A stretch of DNA of 46,648 bases from Gammaproteobacteria bacterium RBG_16_51_14 (GCA_001802375.1 MGXK01000019.1:1-46648), one strand, 5' to 3'. Shown: positions 7,631 to 18,073, numbered from the stretch's first letter. Numbers and translations: made by a program. Notes: generated by a model not told the origin, from the sequence alone.

Positions 7631-9949
7631 ATGCCCCGTAAGCGCAGACCCAGAAACAGTACCAGGACTGGCAGGACACCCAGTGGAAGCCGTTTTCGAT
7701 TGTGGGGGTTTCGATTATTCGTAATTGCAGTGTGTTGTGTAGCATTGTATTGCCTGTGGCTTGATTATCTTGTGCGAATTGAATTTGAAGGTAAACGCTG
7801 GGCATTACCTGCACGTGTCTATGCGAGTCCGATGGAACTGTATGTTGGAATGTCAGTCAGCAAACAGGATCTCGTTTACGAATTGGCAGCCTTGGGATAT
7901 CAGAAAGTATCGAGGGTAACACGTCCAGGACAATATGCCGTTACCGGAAATTCAATCCGGTTCTTCAATCGTGAATTCAGTTTCTGGGATGGGATACAAA
8001 AATCAGCGAATACCGACCTTACTCTTGCCAATGGCATTATCCGGGATCTGAAAGACAGGGTAACAGGCAATTCTGTATCAATAATACGACTCGTACCTCA
8101 ATTAATCGGCAAGATCTATCCTGCCCATAATGAAGATCGTGTGCTCGTTCCCTACGAGGATATTCCTGTAACCCTGATCCATGCCCTGATAGCGGTTGAA
8201 GATCGTAATTTTTATGATCACCACGGCATTGATCCACGTGGAATAGCCAGGGCACTGTATGCCAATCTGCGTGCAGGTGCAGTGATTCAGGGCGGCAGTA
8301 CTCTGACACAGCAGTTGGTAAAAAATTTTTATTTAGACCGGGAACGGACCTTATGGCGCAAAATCAATGAAATGATAATGGCTGTCATGCTGGAATGGCA
8401 TTATTCAAAAAGGGACATACTGTCGGCTTATAGTAATGAAGTTTATCTTGGGCAGCATGGTGCAAACAGTATTCATGGTTTCGGCACCGCGTCAGAGTTT
8501 TATTTTTCCCGACCACTGCAGGAATTATCTCTGGATCAACTCGCCGTGCTTGTGGGATTGGTGAAAGGTGCCTCCTATTACAATCCGCGCCAGCATCCCC
8601 GACGGGCACTGGAAAGGCGTAACCTGGTTATCGGCATGATGCAAGAACAGGGTTTTGTCACCGGGAAGGAGGCAAGGCAGGCCGTTGCAAGGGACCTCAC
8701 TGTAACGAATCAATCGCACTGGAGCAGTGCAAAATATCCTGCTTATCTTGATCTGGTACGGCGTCATTTGCAACGTGACTATGAAACTGAAGAACTGCGA
8801 AGCGAAGGCTTGCAGATATTCACGACACTGGTACCTGACATCCAGGAAAAGGCTGGTCTGGCCACGCAAGTCGTCCTGAATAGACTGGAAAAAACAAAAC
8901 ATCCGGATGCAAAACATTTGCAGGCAGCACTGCTGGTGACAGAAATCAGTACGGGGGAAATACTCGCCATAATAGGGGGGCGGGATTCCTATCTTCCCGG
9001 TTTTAACAGGGCGCTGGATGCGAAACGGCCGATTGGATCACTGGTCAAACCAGCGATATACATGACGGCACTGGCAAACCCGGCGAAGTACAATGTCCTG
9101 TCAGAGATTGATGATGCACCGATCACGATTAAACAGTCAAATAAGCTTACCTGGCAGCCGGAAAATTACGGTGGCAAATCCCATGGCAAGGTATCACTGC
9201 TTACTGCTATGGCCAGTTCCTATAATCTGGCAACCGTGAGGCTTGGAATGGAACTGGGTATCGACAATATCAGAAAGACACTGGAAGTACTTGGGGTTCA
9301 GTCCGGGATACCCGTTTACCCTTCTTTATTGCTTGGTGCTGTTGAACTCTCACCATACGAAATTACACAAATGTATCAGACAATTGCGAACGGGGGTTTT
9401 AAAGTCCCTCTGAATACAGTTCGTGCCGTGTTGGATAAAAATGGCAGACCTTTGAAACGGTATGGTCTGGAAATAGAGCAGGTAGCGGAATCGGAGCCGG
9501 TGTTCTTAACAAAATATCTGATGACGGAAGTCGTGAATACGGGTACCGGCAAGGGTTTGAAGACACGATTAGCTGATTTCATGCCACTGGCCGGAAAGAC
9601 CGGGACTACCAATGATCTGCGGGACAGCTGGTTTGTCGGTTTTGGTGATCGTATATTGGCCACGGCATGGGTGGGTCGTGATGATAACAAGCCGGCAGGA
9701 TTGACCGGGGCATCGGGGGCAATGCAGGTCTGGTCTGACCTGATGCAATCAATCAGACCTCAGCCATTAATGCTAGATGCACCTGAAAATATTGCCTGGA
9801 TCAATATTCGGGATGGGGCAAGGACATCCAGGGATTGTCCGGGTACCACCGCCTATCCTTTTATTCGTCCTTACCTGCCGGCAAAATCAGTTGAGTGTAA
9901 TACGGATGGGAGGCAAGGTAGTGCGACTGATCTGCTGAGGATGTGGTAA
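7631..9949 (+). CDS. mrcB: Penicillin-binding protein 1B, bifunctional
   Basis: Inner-membrane peptidoglycan polymerase and cross-linker. A basic cytoplasmic tail is followed by one membrane segment at about 28-48, a UB2H-like domain (about 55-165), the GT51 glycosyltransferase with catalytic Glu190 in AVEDRNFYDHHG and GGSTLTQQLVKNF at 221-233, and the transpeptidase with Ser470-x-x-Lys473, SYN at 530-532 and KTGT at 656-659. All active-site motifs are intact. At 772 aa it lacks the long C-terminal tail of the E. coli protein. The TPR lipoprotein gene overlaps its stop codon and may be a partner, in analogy to the LpoB activator, although the sequence does not resemble LpoB. Confidence 0.95.
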   Translation: MPRKRRPRNSTRTGRTPSGSRFRLWGFRLFVIAVCCVALYCLWLDYLVRIEFEGKRWALPARVYASPMELYVGMSVSKQDLVYELAALGYQKVSRVTRPGQYAVTGNSIRFFNREFSFWDGIQKSANTDLTLANGIIRDLKDRVTGNSVSIIRLVPQLIGKIYPAHNEDRVLVPYEDIPVTLIHALIAVEDRNFYDHHGIDPRGIARALYANLRAGAVIQGGSTLTQQLVKNFYLDRERTLWRKINEMIMAVMLEWHYSKRDILSAYSNEVYLGQHGANSIHGFGTASEFYFSRPLQELSLDQLAVLVGLVKGASYYNPRQHPRRALERRNLVIGMMQEQGFVTGKEARQAVARDLTVTNQSHWSSAKYPAYLDLVRRHLQRDYETEELRSEGLQIFTTLVPDIQEKAGLATQVVLNRLEKTKHPDAKHLQAALLVTEISTGEILAIIGGRDSYLPGFNRALDAKRPIGSLVKPAIYMTALANPAKYNVLSEIDDAPITIKQSNKLTWQPENYGGKSHGKVSLLTAMASSYNLATVRLGMELGIDNIRKTLEVLGVQSGIPVYPSLLLGAVELSPYEITQMYQTIANGGFKVPLNTVRAVLDKNGRPLKRYGLEIEQVAESEPVFLTKYLMTEVVNTGTGKGLKTRLADFMPLAGKTGTTNDLRDSWFVGFGDRILATAWVGRDDNKPAGLTGASGAMQVWSDLMQSIRPQPLMLDAPENIAWINIRDGARTSRDCPGTTAYPFIRPYLPAKSVECNTDGRQGSATDLLRMW

Positions 9950-10515
9950 TGATGCTGAAAAAAAATCAGGCGCCATTCTGGCTGCTTCTTCTCGTTAGCG
10001 GCTGTACGGTGATTCCGGGAAAACAGGAGGTTCCAGTTCCCGTGGAAGAACGCACTGTCCCAGTTGATATCCAGGCGGTAACGCCGGAATATCCTGTCCA
10101 GACTGAATCAGGAGAAAAGAAACGGATCGTTTCTGAAACAGAAGAATCCGCACATGAACGCCATGATATAAGCACGCCTGAAACAGGGCCTGCGGTGATC
10201 GCACTCCTTGCTGAAGCAGAAGGACACGTCATGGACGGACGGAGTGAACAGGCCTCGGCCAGTCTGGAGAGGGCATTGCGGATTGAACCTAAAAATGCCC
10301 TGTTATGGCATCGGCTGGCGATTATCAAAATGCAGCAAGGTCAGTGGGAACAGGCCATAGCATTGGCCGGTAAATCGAATGCCTTGTCAGGTTCCGATTA
10401 CAAACTTCAGTCTGGAAACTGGGAAGTCATTGCCCATGCCTATGAGGCGTTGGGGCAAAATGAAATGGCAAAAAAGGCCAGGGAAAAATCAATCAACCTG
10501 AAAGGAAGGGGTTAG
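9949..10515 (+). CDS. TPR-repeat lipoprotein
   Basis: Predicted outer-membrane lipoprotein of 188 aa. The signal peptide ends in lipobox VSGC, followed by a Pro/Glu/Val-rich linker and two to three tetratricopeptide-like helical pairs (LLAEAEGHVMDGRSEQASAS, ALLWHRLAIIKMQQGQWEQA, NWEVIAHAYEALGQNEMAKK). The ATG overlaps the mrcB TAA as TAATG, with GAGGAT upstream; a GTG six bases earlier is less likely. Tight coupling with PBP1B suggests a role in regulating or tethering the synthase, which is inference. It ends 10 bp before a heptanucleotide repeat array. Confidence 0.8.
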   Translation: MMLKKNQAPFWLLLLVSGCTVIPGKQEVPVPVEERTVPVDIQAVTPEYPVQTESGEKKRIVSETEESAHERHDISTPETGPAVIALLAEAEGHVMDGRSEQASASLERALRIEPKNALLWHRLAIIKMQQGQWEQAIALAGKSNALSGSDYKLQSGNWEVIAHAYEALGQNEMAKKAREKSINLKGRG

Positions 10516-10525
10516 CCTTGTTATA

Positions 10526-10630
10526 GGACTGAGGACTGAGGACTGAGGACTGAGGACTGAGGACTGAGGACTGAGGACTGAGGACTGAGGACTGAGGACT
10601 GAGGGCTAAGGACTAAGGACTAAGGACTAA
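10526..10630. repeat. Heptanucleotide tandem repeat, 15 units
   Basis: Eleven exact GGACTGA units (10526-10602) are followed by one GGGCTAA and three GGACTAA, with no interruption. It lies between two convergent genes, and the minus-strand MEMO-AMMECR1 gene runs into it: its last codons (Leu-Val-Leu-Ser-Pro) and stop are made of repeat units. Both unit types contain a stop triplet in one frame. Because 7 is not a multiple of 3, copy changes would alter the frame distal to the change, but the stop lies in the proximal units. Confidence 0.97.
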
Positions 10631-11980
10631 ATTATCCTCTTCATAGCAATCAGCACAATAACGCCAGGCCTTGTCCGGTGTTTTTGCAACATCGATATGT
10701 GCCTTTATCTTGAGATGGCGCAGGAAATCATCTGCCCTGGGCAAGGACTCCCATACGGTCGGCAGAAATGTGGCCCTATGACTTCCACACTCAATAATCA
10801 GACCATCTGTCCCTGGTCTCAGCTTCTGCAGGAGTTCTGCATCCGATCTGAATGCTATAGGTTCAATTGGAGTCAAGATGGAAATACTGATCCGGATTTT
10901 TTCAAACTCGTCATTGATCAGTGGGGTAAAACGCGGATCTTTGAATGCAGCCGAATAGGCATTCTCTGCTACGGTGGATATTAATGGCAAAACAGCCTCT
11001 GTCGTACCGATGCACCCGCGTAACGATTCATTCATCTTGAGGGTAACAAAGATGGCTCTGGTTTGTTGCAGAACAGGGGGGTATTCGGCAAGAACAGGTT
11101 TGTATGGTTTGCCTGTTTCCAGCCCGGACTGAATGCTCTGACGGGCGGTTTTGAATAGCAGTTTACATTCAGACTTGCCCAACCTGCCGGAATCAAAAAA
11201 ACCAAACGTGTATGCGCCATAACCGACAACTCGATCATGTGTGCCTGCCGTGTCTCCCGAATTACGCAAATCCAGCGTCCTGACCTGCATGTTTTTCTGT
11301 TTTGCCAGGTATAACAAGCCGCGCACAGGCATATAACCACAGGCTTGTTCAGGACCGATGGCTTCCAGCTCGAGAGACTGGATTGAATCAGTCGTTGCAG
11401 CGTCCAGCCGGCGCGCTGTCTCGTAATCATGATAATGACTGAGGTCTGAGCTGATAATGATCAGGGTTTCAGATCCACCCCACACCATGTCCAGCACTTC
11501 TGCAACGGAGGCTGGCGTGGCATTACCGACAACCAGCGGGATCAAACTGAAATCTGCCAGTATGGTCTGCAAAAACGGCAAATGTACCTCGAGACTGTGC
11601 TCCAGGGCATGGGCACCATCCATAACTGTCACCTGTTCCAGTTGTTGCAGCTTCGAGCAGACGGACTGGTCAACCGGGATATTCCCAAACGGGGTTGCAA
11701 AGTGCGTTGCGGAACTGAGTGCAAGTCCTTGCAGATATACCCGGTGCGCCGGACCAAGGAGTACCACGCGTTTGATCTGATCCCGCGCCGGGATCAGGCT
11801 TGCATAGGCCGTGGCAGCGATTGGCCCGGAATAGATAAAGCCGGCATGGGGCGCGATGATGGCCTTAGGTACGGGGATATCAGCATGGGCATCCTGCAGG
11901 AAGGCTTCGATCATGTTATGAAGCATGGCGGGATTACCGGGGTAGAATTGATCCGCTACCGCCGGGGGTCGCACTGACAT
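10613..11980 (-). CDS. MEMO-AMMECR1 fusion (AmmeMemoRadiSam proteins B and A)
   Basis: A 455-aa two-domain protein. The N-terminal MEMO-like domain (about 1-265) shows RPPAVADQFYPG, APHAGFIYSGPIAATAYA and SSDLSHYHDYETA, the metal-dioxygenase-like fold of human MEMO1. The C-terminal AMMECR1 domain (about 280-445) shows TLKMNESLRGCIGTTEA and AFKDPRFTPL. In many genomes the two are separate genes beside the radical SAM protein; here they are fused and divergent from it. The start at 11980 (MSVRPPAV) is preferred over 12004 by family alignment. Biochemical function is not established. The 3' end is built from the heptamer repeat. Confidence 0.9.
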   Translation of the reverse strand: MSVRPPAVADQFYPGNPAMLHNMIEAFLQDAHADIPVPKAIIAPHAGFIYSGPIAATAYASLIPARDQIKRVVLLGPAHRVYLQGLALSSATHFATPFGNIPVDQSVCSKLQQLEQVTVMDGAHALEHSLEVHLPFLQTILADFSLIPLVVGNATPASVAEVLDMVWGGSETLIIISSDLSHYHDYETARRLDAATTDSIQSLELEAIGPEQACGYMPVRGLLYLAKQKNMQVRTLDLRNSGDTAGTHDRVVGYGAYTFGFFDSGRLGKSECKLLFKTARQSIQSGLETGKPYKPVLAEYPPVLQQTRAIFVTLKMNESLRGCIGTTEAVLPLISTVAENAYSAAFKDPRFTPLINDEFEKIRISISILTPIEPIAFRSDAELLQKLRPGTDGLIIECGSHRATFLPTVWESLPRADDFLRHLKIKAHIDVAKTPDKAWRYCADCYEEDNLVLSP

Positions 11981-12079
11981 GCGTCTGTTGTCTGGAATGG
12001 CCAATTTCAGTGTCCGGGAATGTTAAGTTGCTCTTTTTTGTCTAAAGTATAGGTAGTTCCTGAAGAGGATGCAGCGTCA

Positions 12080-13171
12080 ATGGTTCAATTTCCGAATTCA
12101 ATTGTAGCAACGAAATACTGGCACAGGCTGGATGATGGTCATATTCAGTGTGATCTGTGCCCACGATTCTGCAAACTCAGGGAAAATCAAAGGGGGATGT
12201 GTTTCGTGCGTGCCTGTCAGGACGGACAGATTGTACTGACAACCTATGGTCGTTCCAGTGGCTTTTGTATTGATCCGATTGAAAAAAAACCCCTGAATCA
12301 TTTCCTGCCGGGGACCGCAGTGATGTCATTTGGGACAGCCGGGTGCAATCTGGCCTGCAAATTTTGCCAGAACTGGGATATCAGTAAATCACGGGTAACG
12401 GATACACTGGCCGATGCAGCGACCCCGGAATTACTTGCCAGGACATCGAAGTCGCTGCATTGCAGAAGTATTGCCTTTACTTACAATGACCCGGTTGTAT
12501 TTCATGAATATGCCATTGATGTGGCCCGGGCCTGTCACGAACTTGGTATCAAAACGGTTGCCGTAACTGCGGGTTATGTGTGTGAGGAACCGAGGGCGGA
12601 ATTTTACCGGTACATGGATGCTGCCAATGTCGATCTGAAGGGCTTCAGCGAACGGTTTTACAAATATCTGACCGGCAGCCATCTGCAACCAGTACTGGAA
12701 ACATTACTCTATCTCAGGAATGAAACCGATGTCTGGTTGGAGATTACCAATCTGATTATCCCGGGGGAAAATGACAGTGAACAGGAACTGGAGGCAATGA
12801 CACAGTGGATAGTCGAACATCTTGGTCGGGATGTCCCTGTCCATTTCTCGGCATTTCATCCTGACTGGAAGATGAAAAACCTGCCCCCGACACCCACTGC
12901 GACCTTGACGCGTGCCAGGGAAATAGCATTAAAAAACGGAATTCACCATGCCTATACCGGCAATGTCCATGATCCGGCCGGGGATACCACGATCTGTAGC
13001 GGTTGCGGGGCAGCATTGATTGTCCGTGACTGGTATGAATTAAAGGCTTGGCATCTTTCCGGAACGGGCCGTTGTCAACGTTGTAATACACAATGTCCCG
13101 GGGTATTTGATGGGGCACCGGGTACCTGGGGTGCCAGGCGCATGCCGGTCAGATTAAGTGTGACCATTTAG
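12080..13171 (+). CDS. amrS: AmmeMemoRadiSam system radical SAM enzyme
   Basis: Radical SAM protein of 363 aa. The [4Fe-4S] motif CxxxCxxC is Cys89, Cys93, Cys96 in GTAGCNLACKFCQNW. An N-terminal Cys cluster (24, 27, 31, 41) and a C-terminal zinc-ribbon-like set (CSGCG, later CQRC and CP) flank the barrel, as in this subfamily, which resembles pyruvate formate-lyase activases. GAGG precedes the ATG. It is divergent from the MEMO-AMMECR1 fusion across about 100 bp, so the two probably share a control region. The substrate is unknown. Confidence 0.9.
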   Translation: MVQFPNSIVATKYWHRLDDGHIQCDLCPRFCKLRENQRGMCFVRACQDGQIVLTTYGRSSGFCIDPIEKKPLNHFLPGTAVMSFGTAGCNLACKFCQNWDISKSRVTDTLADAATPELLARTSKSLHCRSIAFTYNDPVVFHEYAIDVARACHELGIKTVAVTAGYVCEEPRAEFYRYMDAANVDLKGFSERFYKYLTGSHLQPVLETLLYLRNETDVWLEITNLIIPGENDSEQELEAMTQWIVEHLGRDVPVHFSAFHPDWKMKNLPPTPTATLTRAREIALKNGIHHAYTGNVHDPAGDTTICSGCGAALIVRDWYELKAWHLSGTGRCQRCNTQCPGVFDGAPGTWGARRMPVRLSVTI

Positions 13172-13224
13172 GGAATCTTTGAGAATCTAATATGAATGAT
13201 ATAATCTGAATTGGAGTTATTACC

Positions 13225-13253
13225 TTGAAAAACCGGTATGGGGGCTGTAACAT
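13225..13253 (+). promoter_or_regulatory. Candidate promoter of the initiator tRNA/rimP operon
   Basis: TTGAAA at 13225-13230 and TAACAT at 13248-13253 are 17 bp apart and would start transcription about 7 bp before the tRNA, with a GC-containing discriminator. A second TATAAT at 13200-13205 has a TTGAGA at a short 15-bp spacing. Position directly ahead of a stable RNA supports the first. Confidence 0.5.
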
Positions 13254-13266
13254 TCGCCACCTCTGA

Positions 13267-13343
13267 TGCGGGGTGGAGCAGTCTGGCAGCTCGTCGGGCT
13301 CATAACCCGAAGGTCGCAGGTTCAAATCCTGCCCCCGCTACCA
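13267..13343 (+). tRNA. Initiator tRNA-fMet (CAT)
   Basis: A 77-nt cloverleaf with CTCATAA anticodon loop, encoded 3' CCA and TTCAAAT T-loop. Three consecutive G:C pairs (GGG/CCC) in the anticodon stem and a non-pairing first acceptor position (T1 against T72) identify the initiator. Its place just upstream of rimP-nusA-infB corresponds to metY of enterobacteria. Confidence 0.97.
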
Positions 13344-13434
13344 TCAAGTGATTATAATAAGTCTCAATCCGGGGCTTTTTCATCAGCTTGTCTGAAGAAG
13401 GAAGTTGTATATCAAATTGGCAGTATTGTGGAAA

Positions 13435-13496
13435 ATAGCTATACTAGCTATGAGTGTGAAGATGTCGATTGGGAGTGGGCCTTGAGCCCACTTTTT
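13435..13496 (+). promoter_or_regulatory. rimP leader with attenuator hairpin
   Basis: Between the tRNA and rimP lie a 7-bp palindromic stem (13435-13451, loop TAC) and then a terminator-like hairpin, AGTGGGC/GCCCACT at 13474-13492, followed by five T. The rimP ATG comes 13 bases later. A hairpin with T-run at this place matches the rimP-leader motif known upstream of rimP in proteobacteria; it may attenuate transcription into the operon or end the tRNA transcript. Confidence 0.65.
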
Positions 13497-13508
13497 GTTT
13501 TCAGCTTA

Positions 13509-13958
13509 ATGTACAGACAAAATCAGAAATTGGTCGGACTTCTTGAACCGGTTGTAACGGCACTGGGTTATGAGATGCTGGGTGTGGAACACCATCCCAG
13601 AGGGCACAGATCCCTGCTCCGCATCTATATTGATAACAAGGCGGGGATCAGTATTGATGATTGTGCCCGCGTCAGTGAACAATTGAATGGTGTTCTTGAT
13701 GTGGAAGATCCTGTACGTGGGGCATACGATCTTGAAGTATCTTCTCCGGGTCTGGACAGGCCATTATTTATCCTGGAACATTTCAGACGGTTTACTGGAC
13801 ACAGGGTACAGGTGCAACTGTATGAAAAACTGGATGGCCGCAAGCGATATCAGGGCGAGATTATGGCTGTGAATGACAATCAAATCAGTATTCATGAAGA
13901 GGGTATTGAATACAGTATTCCGGTGGACTCGATAGAGAGGGCACGCCTGGTACCTTAG
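13509..13958 (+). CDS. rimP: Ribosome maturation factor RimP
   Basis: Cytoplasmic 30S assembly factor of 149 aa. Family segments seen are LLEPVVTALGYEMLGVE at the N terminus, SLLRIYIDNKAGISIDDCA, YDLEVSSPGLDRPL, and the Sm-like C-terminal domain. The frame is open further upstream but that part covers the tRNA and the leader hairpin, so the ATG at 13509 is the start. It begins the rimP-nusA-infB-rbfA-truB-rpsO-pnp cluster. Confidence 0.94.
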   Translation: MYRQNQKLVGLLEPVVTALGYEMLGVEHHPRGHRSLLRIYIDNKAGISIDDCARVSEQLNGVLDVEDPVRGAYDLEVSSPGLDRPLFILEHFRRFTGHRVQVQLYEKLDGRKRYQGEIMAVNDNQISIHEEGIEYSIPVDSIERARLVP

Positions 13959-13983
13959 TATGGGTAATTAACGGTAAGTTTAT

Positions 13984-15513
13984 ATGAATAAAGAAATTCT
14001 TATGGTTGTTGATGTCGTCTCCAATGAGAAGGGTGTCAGCAAGGAAATAATCTTTGAGGCTATTGAAGCGGCACTGGTGAGTGCAACAAAAAAGCGGAAC
14101 CGCGAGGATATTGAAGCGCGAGTCGTAATCGATCGTAAAACAGGTGACTACGAAACATTCCGTCGCTGGGAAGTGGTAGATGATGACACTGAACCAATGG
14201 AATTTCCCACACGCCAGATACGCCTCTCTGATGCACTTGAGAAACAGGAAGATAGTAAAACAGGACAATTTATTGAAGAGCCGATGGTATCAGTCGAATT
14301 CGGGCGGATTGCAGCTCAGGCCGCAAAACAGGTTATTGTCCAGAAAGTGCGTGAAGCAGAGCGGGCCCAGATTATCGATGCCTACCAGAACCGGGTTGGT
14401 GAGATGGTCAGTGGCGTTGTAAAACGGGTTGAACGCAGTGGCATTATTCTGGATCTCGGCAGCAATGCGGAGGCATTGATCCAGCGTGAAGGACTGATTC
14501 CACGGGAATCTGTGCGGCCTGGCGATCGATTGCGTGCATATCTTAAGGAAGTCAGGACGGAAAGCAGGGGACCACAGTTATTTTTAAGTCGGACCGCCCC
14601 GGAATTATTAGTTGAATTGTTCAAGATTGAAGTACCTGAGATCAATGAAGGTATGATCGAGATTATCAATGGTGCACGTGATCCGGGGGCGAGAGCCAAG
14701 ATCGCCGTGAAGGCAAAAGATCCCAGAATCGATCCAATTGGCGCCTGTGTCGGTATGCGTGGTTCACGTGTTCAGGCTGTTTCCAATGAACTGGCAGGTG
14801 AACGTGTTGATATCATCCTCTGGGATGAAAACCCTGCCCAGTTCGTTATTAATGCAATGGCACCTGCTGAAGTTGAATCAATCCTGGTAGATGAAGATGC
14901 CCATTCGATGGATGTCGCAGTTATGGAGGAAAACCTGTCCCAGGCCATTGGTCGTGGTGGACAGAATGTCAAACTGGCCAGTGAGTTGACCGGATGGGTA
15001 TTGAATGTCATGTCTGTTGAACAGGCTGAAGAGAAGAATGAGGCAGAATCTGCGACACTGCAAAAGATGTTTATGGATCAACTGGATGTGGATGAGGAAG
15101 TTGCCAATATTCTTGTACAGGAAGGGTTTTCCAGTATCGAGGAGGTGGCCTATGTCCCTGAAAAAGAGATACAGGAGATTGAGGAATTCGATGCTGATCT
15201 GGCTGACGAATTACGTGGCCGGGCCAGGGATGTGATGCTGACAAGAGCCATTGTCAGTGAAGAGAAACTGGCGAATGCCAGGCCTGCGGAAGATCTGTTG
15301 AATATGGAGGGTATGGATAAGGCCCTGGCCTATGAACTGGCTGGTCATGGTGTGATCACAATGGAGGATCTTGCTGAACAGTCCGTAGATGAATTGATGG
15401 CGATTGAAATTATGGATGAAGAACGTGCAGGAAAACTGATCATGACAGCACGTGTGCCCTGGTTTGAAGCCGATAACGAAAGAAAAAACAAGGAAGGGGT
15501 TACGGGTGGCTGA
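13984..15513 (+). CDS. nusA: Transcription termination/antitermination factor NusA
   Basis: RNA polymerase-associated elongation factor of 509 aa. N-terminal polymerase-binding domain, S1 domain at about 135-200 ([16 protein letters not shown]), two KH domains at about 200-345 ([15 protein letters not shown] and [12 protein letters not shown]), and two acidic C-terminal helical repeats ([19 protein letters not shown], then [16 protein letters not shown]) as in proteobacteria. A weak AAGG-type site precedes ATG 13984. The 3' end overlaps infB by 8 bases. Confidence 0.97.
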   Translation: MNKEILMVVDVVSNEKGVSKEIIFEAIEAALVSATKKRNREDIEARVVIDRKTGDYETFRRWEVVDDDTEPMEFPTRQIRLSDALEKQEDSKTGQFIEEPMVSVEFGRIAAQAAKQVIVQKVREAERAQIIDAYQNRVGEMVSGVVKRVERSGIILDLGSNAEALIQREGLIPRESVRPGDRLRAYLKEVRTESRGPQLFLSRTAPELLVELFKIEVPEINEGMIEIINGARDPGARAKIAVKAKDPRIDPIGACVGMRGSRVQAVSNELAGERVDIILWDENPAQFVINAMAPAEVESILVDEDAHSMDVAVMEENLSQAIGRGGQNVKLASELTGWVLNVMSVEQAEEKNEAESATLQKMFMDQLDVDEEVANILVQEGFSSIEEVAYVPEKEIQEIEEFDADLADELRGRARDVMLTRAIVSEEKLANARPAEDLLNMEGMDKALAYELAGHGVITMEDLAEQSVDELMAIEIMDEERAGKLIMTARVPWFEADNERKNKEGVTGG

Positions 15514-18064
15514 AATAACCGTCACACAATTCGCCGAGGTAGTCGGAATTTCTGTTGAGCGATTACAGGAACAATTGCTGGAGGCGGGACTTTCCGGAAA
15601 AGTGCCTGATGATGTGATTACAGATGAAGAAAAATCAGAGTTGCTGGGCTTTCTCCGCCGCAAACGTGGTAAGGATGATGTCATTGGCGCGGAACCAAAA
15701 AAGATCACTTTAAGACGCAAATCGGTCAGTGAGATTAAAGTGCCTGTTGCGGCACAGGGGAGGACCAAGGTTCGTTCCAAAACAGTCAACGTTGAATTTC
15801 GCAAACGCAGAACTTATGCAAAACGAAGTGTGCTGGTTGAGGATATGCGACTGGCGGAAGAAGCTGCACTGGCCAGGGAAAAGGAATTGGAAGAAGCAGC
15901 CAGACAGGCAGCGCAACTTGCAGCATCAGAAAGGACAGAAGCAAAAGTTCAGGAAGACGAAAATCAAATACCAGCCCCTGAGGTAATTCCAGCATCAGAC
16001 AGGACAGTTCAGGAACCGGTTACCGGAGAAGTGACGGTATCAATCCTTGAAGTATCCGGACTTGAAAATAGCAAGGCCGGGGCTGAAACATCCACGGACA
16101 GTCGGCTGACCGGCAGGCAGGCAAAGGTATTGCCGGCAGAAAAAGAATCCACTAAAGATAAATCTCACGATGAAAAGCATACCCGCTATGGACGCAGGGA
16201 ATTGCATGTTGCAACAGAGAAGTCGGGCAGGCGTCGCAAGAAACAAAGAGTTAAACCTGTTGCTTCTCCTGCAGTAAAACAACATGGTTTCGAAAAACCC
16301 ACTGCCCCTGTTGTTCGTGAAGTCGGAATACCTGAAAGCATAACTGTGGCTGAACTGGCGCAACGTATGTCCGTCAAGGGTTCTGAAGTTGTCAAGGTCA
16401 TGATGGGACTCGGAAGTATGGCGACGATCAATCAGACCATCGATCAGGAAACTGCCTCGATAGTCGTTGAAGAGATGGGGCATAAACCGGTGTTACAGAA
16501 AGAAAATGCCCTGGAAGAAGAAATCACTCAATTTGCCAGAAACGAGGGGGAGGTTGTTGACAGGGCGCCTGTCGTTACCATCATGGGCCACGTCGATCAT
16601 GGCAAGACAACCTTGCTTGACTATATTCGCAGTACCAAGGTTGCCGCGGGCGAAGCCGGCGGGATAACGCAGCATATCGGTGCCTATCGGGTTTCGACTA
16701 AAAACGGGGATATTACATTTCTCGATACACCGGGACATGAAGCATTTACTGCCATGCGTGCGCGTGGTGCCAAGGTAACCGATGTGGTGATTATCGTGGT
16801 TGCTGCTGATGATGGTGTCATGCCACAGACGATAGAATCAATTAATCATGCCAAGGCAGGTTCGGTTCCGATCATCATCGCAGTCAACAAGATAGACAAG
16901 GAACAGGCCGATACGGATCGTGTCAAACATGAATTATCAAAACATGCCGTGATTCCTGAGGATTGGGGTGGCGATACCATATTTGTCAATCTTTCTGCCA
17001 AGACTGGTCAGGGTGTTGATGATCTGCTGGAGAGTATTCTCCTGCAAACCGAGATTCTCGAGCTCAAGGCAGTGACAGATGGACCCGCAATGGGTACAGT
17101 CCTGGAAGCACGCCTTGACAAGGGGAGAGGTCCAATTGCTTCAATTCTGGTGCAAAGCGGAAGTCTGAATAAGGGAGATATGATCCTCAGCGGACATGAA
17201 TTCGGCAGGGTGCGTGCCATGCTGGATGACAGTGGTAAAGAGGTATTTTCAGCTGGTCCGTCAACACCGGTTGAAGTATTGGGATTGTCCGGCATGCCCA
17301 ATGCCGGTGATGAAATGATTGTTGTGACGGATGAGCGAAAGGCACGTGAGATTGCACTGTTTCGCCAGGGAAAATACCGTGAGGTCAAGATGGCACGGCA
17401 ACAGGCGACAAAGCTGGAGGATGTGCTTTCGCAAATGGAGACCGGTGATCTCCTGTCCCTGAATTTGTTGATTAAGACCGATGTACAGGGGACTGCGGAA
17501 GCACTCGTCAATGCACTGGGTAAACTCTCGAATGAGGAAGTCAGGATTAATATTATCAGCAGTGGCGTTGGCGGGATTACGGAATCCGATATTAATCTGG
17601 CCTTGACAGCCCGTGGTATTGTGATCGGTTTTAATGTTCGTGCCGATGCATCAGCAAAAAGAATTGTTGATGCAGAGAATATTGATCTGCGCTATTACAG
17701 CGTCATCTATGATGTGGTTGATGATGTCAAGCTGGCACTCAGTGGTTTACTCGAACCGGAATTACGTGAACAGATTGTAGGTATCGCCGAGGTTCGGGAA
17801 GTATTCCGGTCACCCAAGTTTGGTGAGGTTGCCGGTTGCATGGTTTCAAGCGGAATTGTAAAGAGGAATAACCCGATACGGGTATTGCGTGATAATGTGG
17901 TTATCTACGAGGGTGAACTTGAATCACTGCGGCGTTTCAAGGATGACGTCAGTGAGGTCAAAGCGGGGATGGAATGTGGCATTGCGGTGAAAAATTATAA
18001 CGATGTCAGGGCAGGTGACCAGATAGAAGTCTTCGAGCGGGTAGAAATCAGGCGCACCGTTTAG
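15506..18064 (+). CDS. infB: Translation initiation factor IF-2
   Basis: GTPase that loads fMet-tRNA on the 30S subunit. The N-terminal IF2_N helix domain ([19 protein letters not shown]) is followed by a long charged linker, then a second IF2_N-like module ([15 protein letters not shown]), the G domain with GHVDHGKT at 361-368, DTPGHEAF and NKID, and domains II-IV to the C terminus. The GTG at 15506 behind AGGAAGGGG gives 852 aa and the family start VAEITV; an upstream ATG at 15452 is inside nusA and is rejected. Overlap with nusA implies coupling. Confidence 0.97.
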   Translation: MAEITVTQFAEVVGISVERLQEQLLEAGLSGKVPDDVITDEEKSELLGFLRRKRGKDDVIGAEPKKITLRRKSVSEIKVPVAAQGRTKVRSKTVNVEFRKRRTYAKRSVLVEDMRLAEEAALAREKELEEAARQAAQLAASERTEAKVQEDENQIPAPEVIPASDRTVQEPVTGEVTVSILEVSGLENSKAGAETSTDSRLTGRQAKVLPAEKESTKDKSHDEKHTRYGRRELHVATEKSGRRRKKQRVKPVASPAVKQHGFEKPTAPVVREVGIPESITVAELAQRMSVKGSEVVKVMMGLGSMATINQTIDQETASIVVEEMGHKPVLQKENALEEEITQFARNEGEVVDRAPVVTIMGHVDHGKTTLLDYIRSTKVAAGEAGGITQHIGAYRVSTKNGDITFLDTPGHEAFTAMRARGAKVTDVVIIVVAADDGVMPQTIESINHAKAGSVPIIIAVNKIDKEQADTDRVKHELSKHAVIPEDWGGDTIFVNLSAKTGQGVDDLLESILLQTEILELKAVTDGPAMGTVLEARLDKGRGPIASILVQSGSLNKGDMILSGHEFGRVRAMLDDSGKEVFSAGPSTPVEVLGLSGMPNAGDEMIVVTDERKAREIALFRQGKYREVKMARQQATKLEDVLSQMETGDLLSLNLLIKTDVQGTAEALVNALGKLSNEEVRINIISSGVGGITESDINLALTARGIVIGFNVRADASAKRIVDAENIDLRYYSVIYDVVDDVKLALSGLLEPELREQIVGIAEVREVFRSPKFGEVAGCMVSSGIVKRNNPIRVLRDNVVIYEGELESLRRFKDDVSEVKAGMECGIAVKNYNDVRAGDQIEVFERVEIRRTV

Positions 18065-18073
18065 GTTGCAGCA

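Noticed and set aside
10526-10630. CRISPR array
   Set aside because: The 7-bp units are contiguous with no spacers.
13266-13508. N-terminal extension of rimP
   Set aside because: The extension reads through the initiator tRNA and the leader hairpin.
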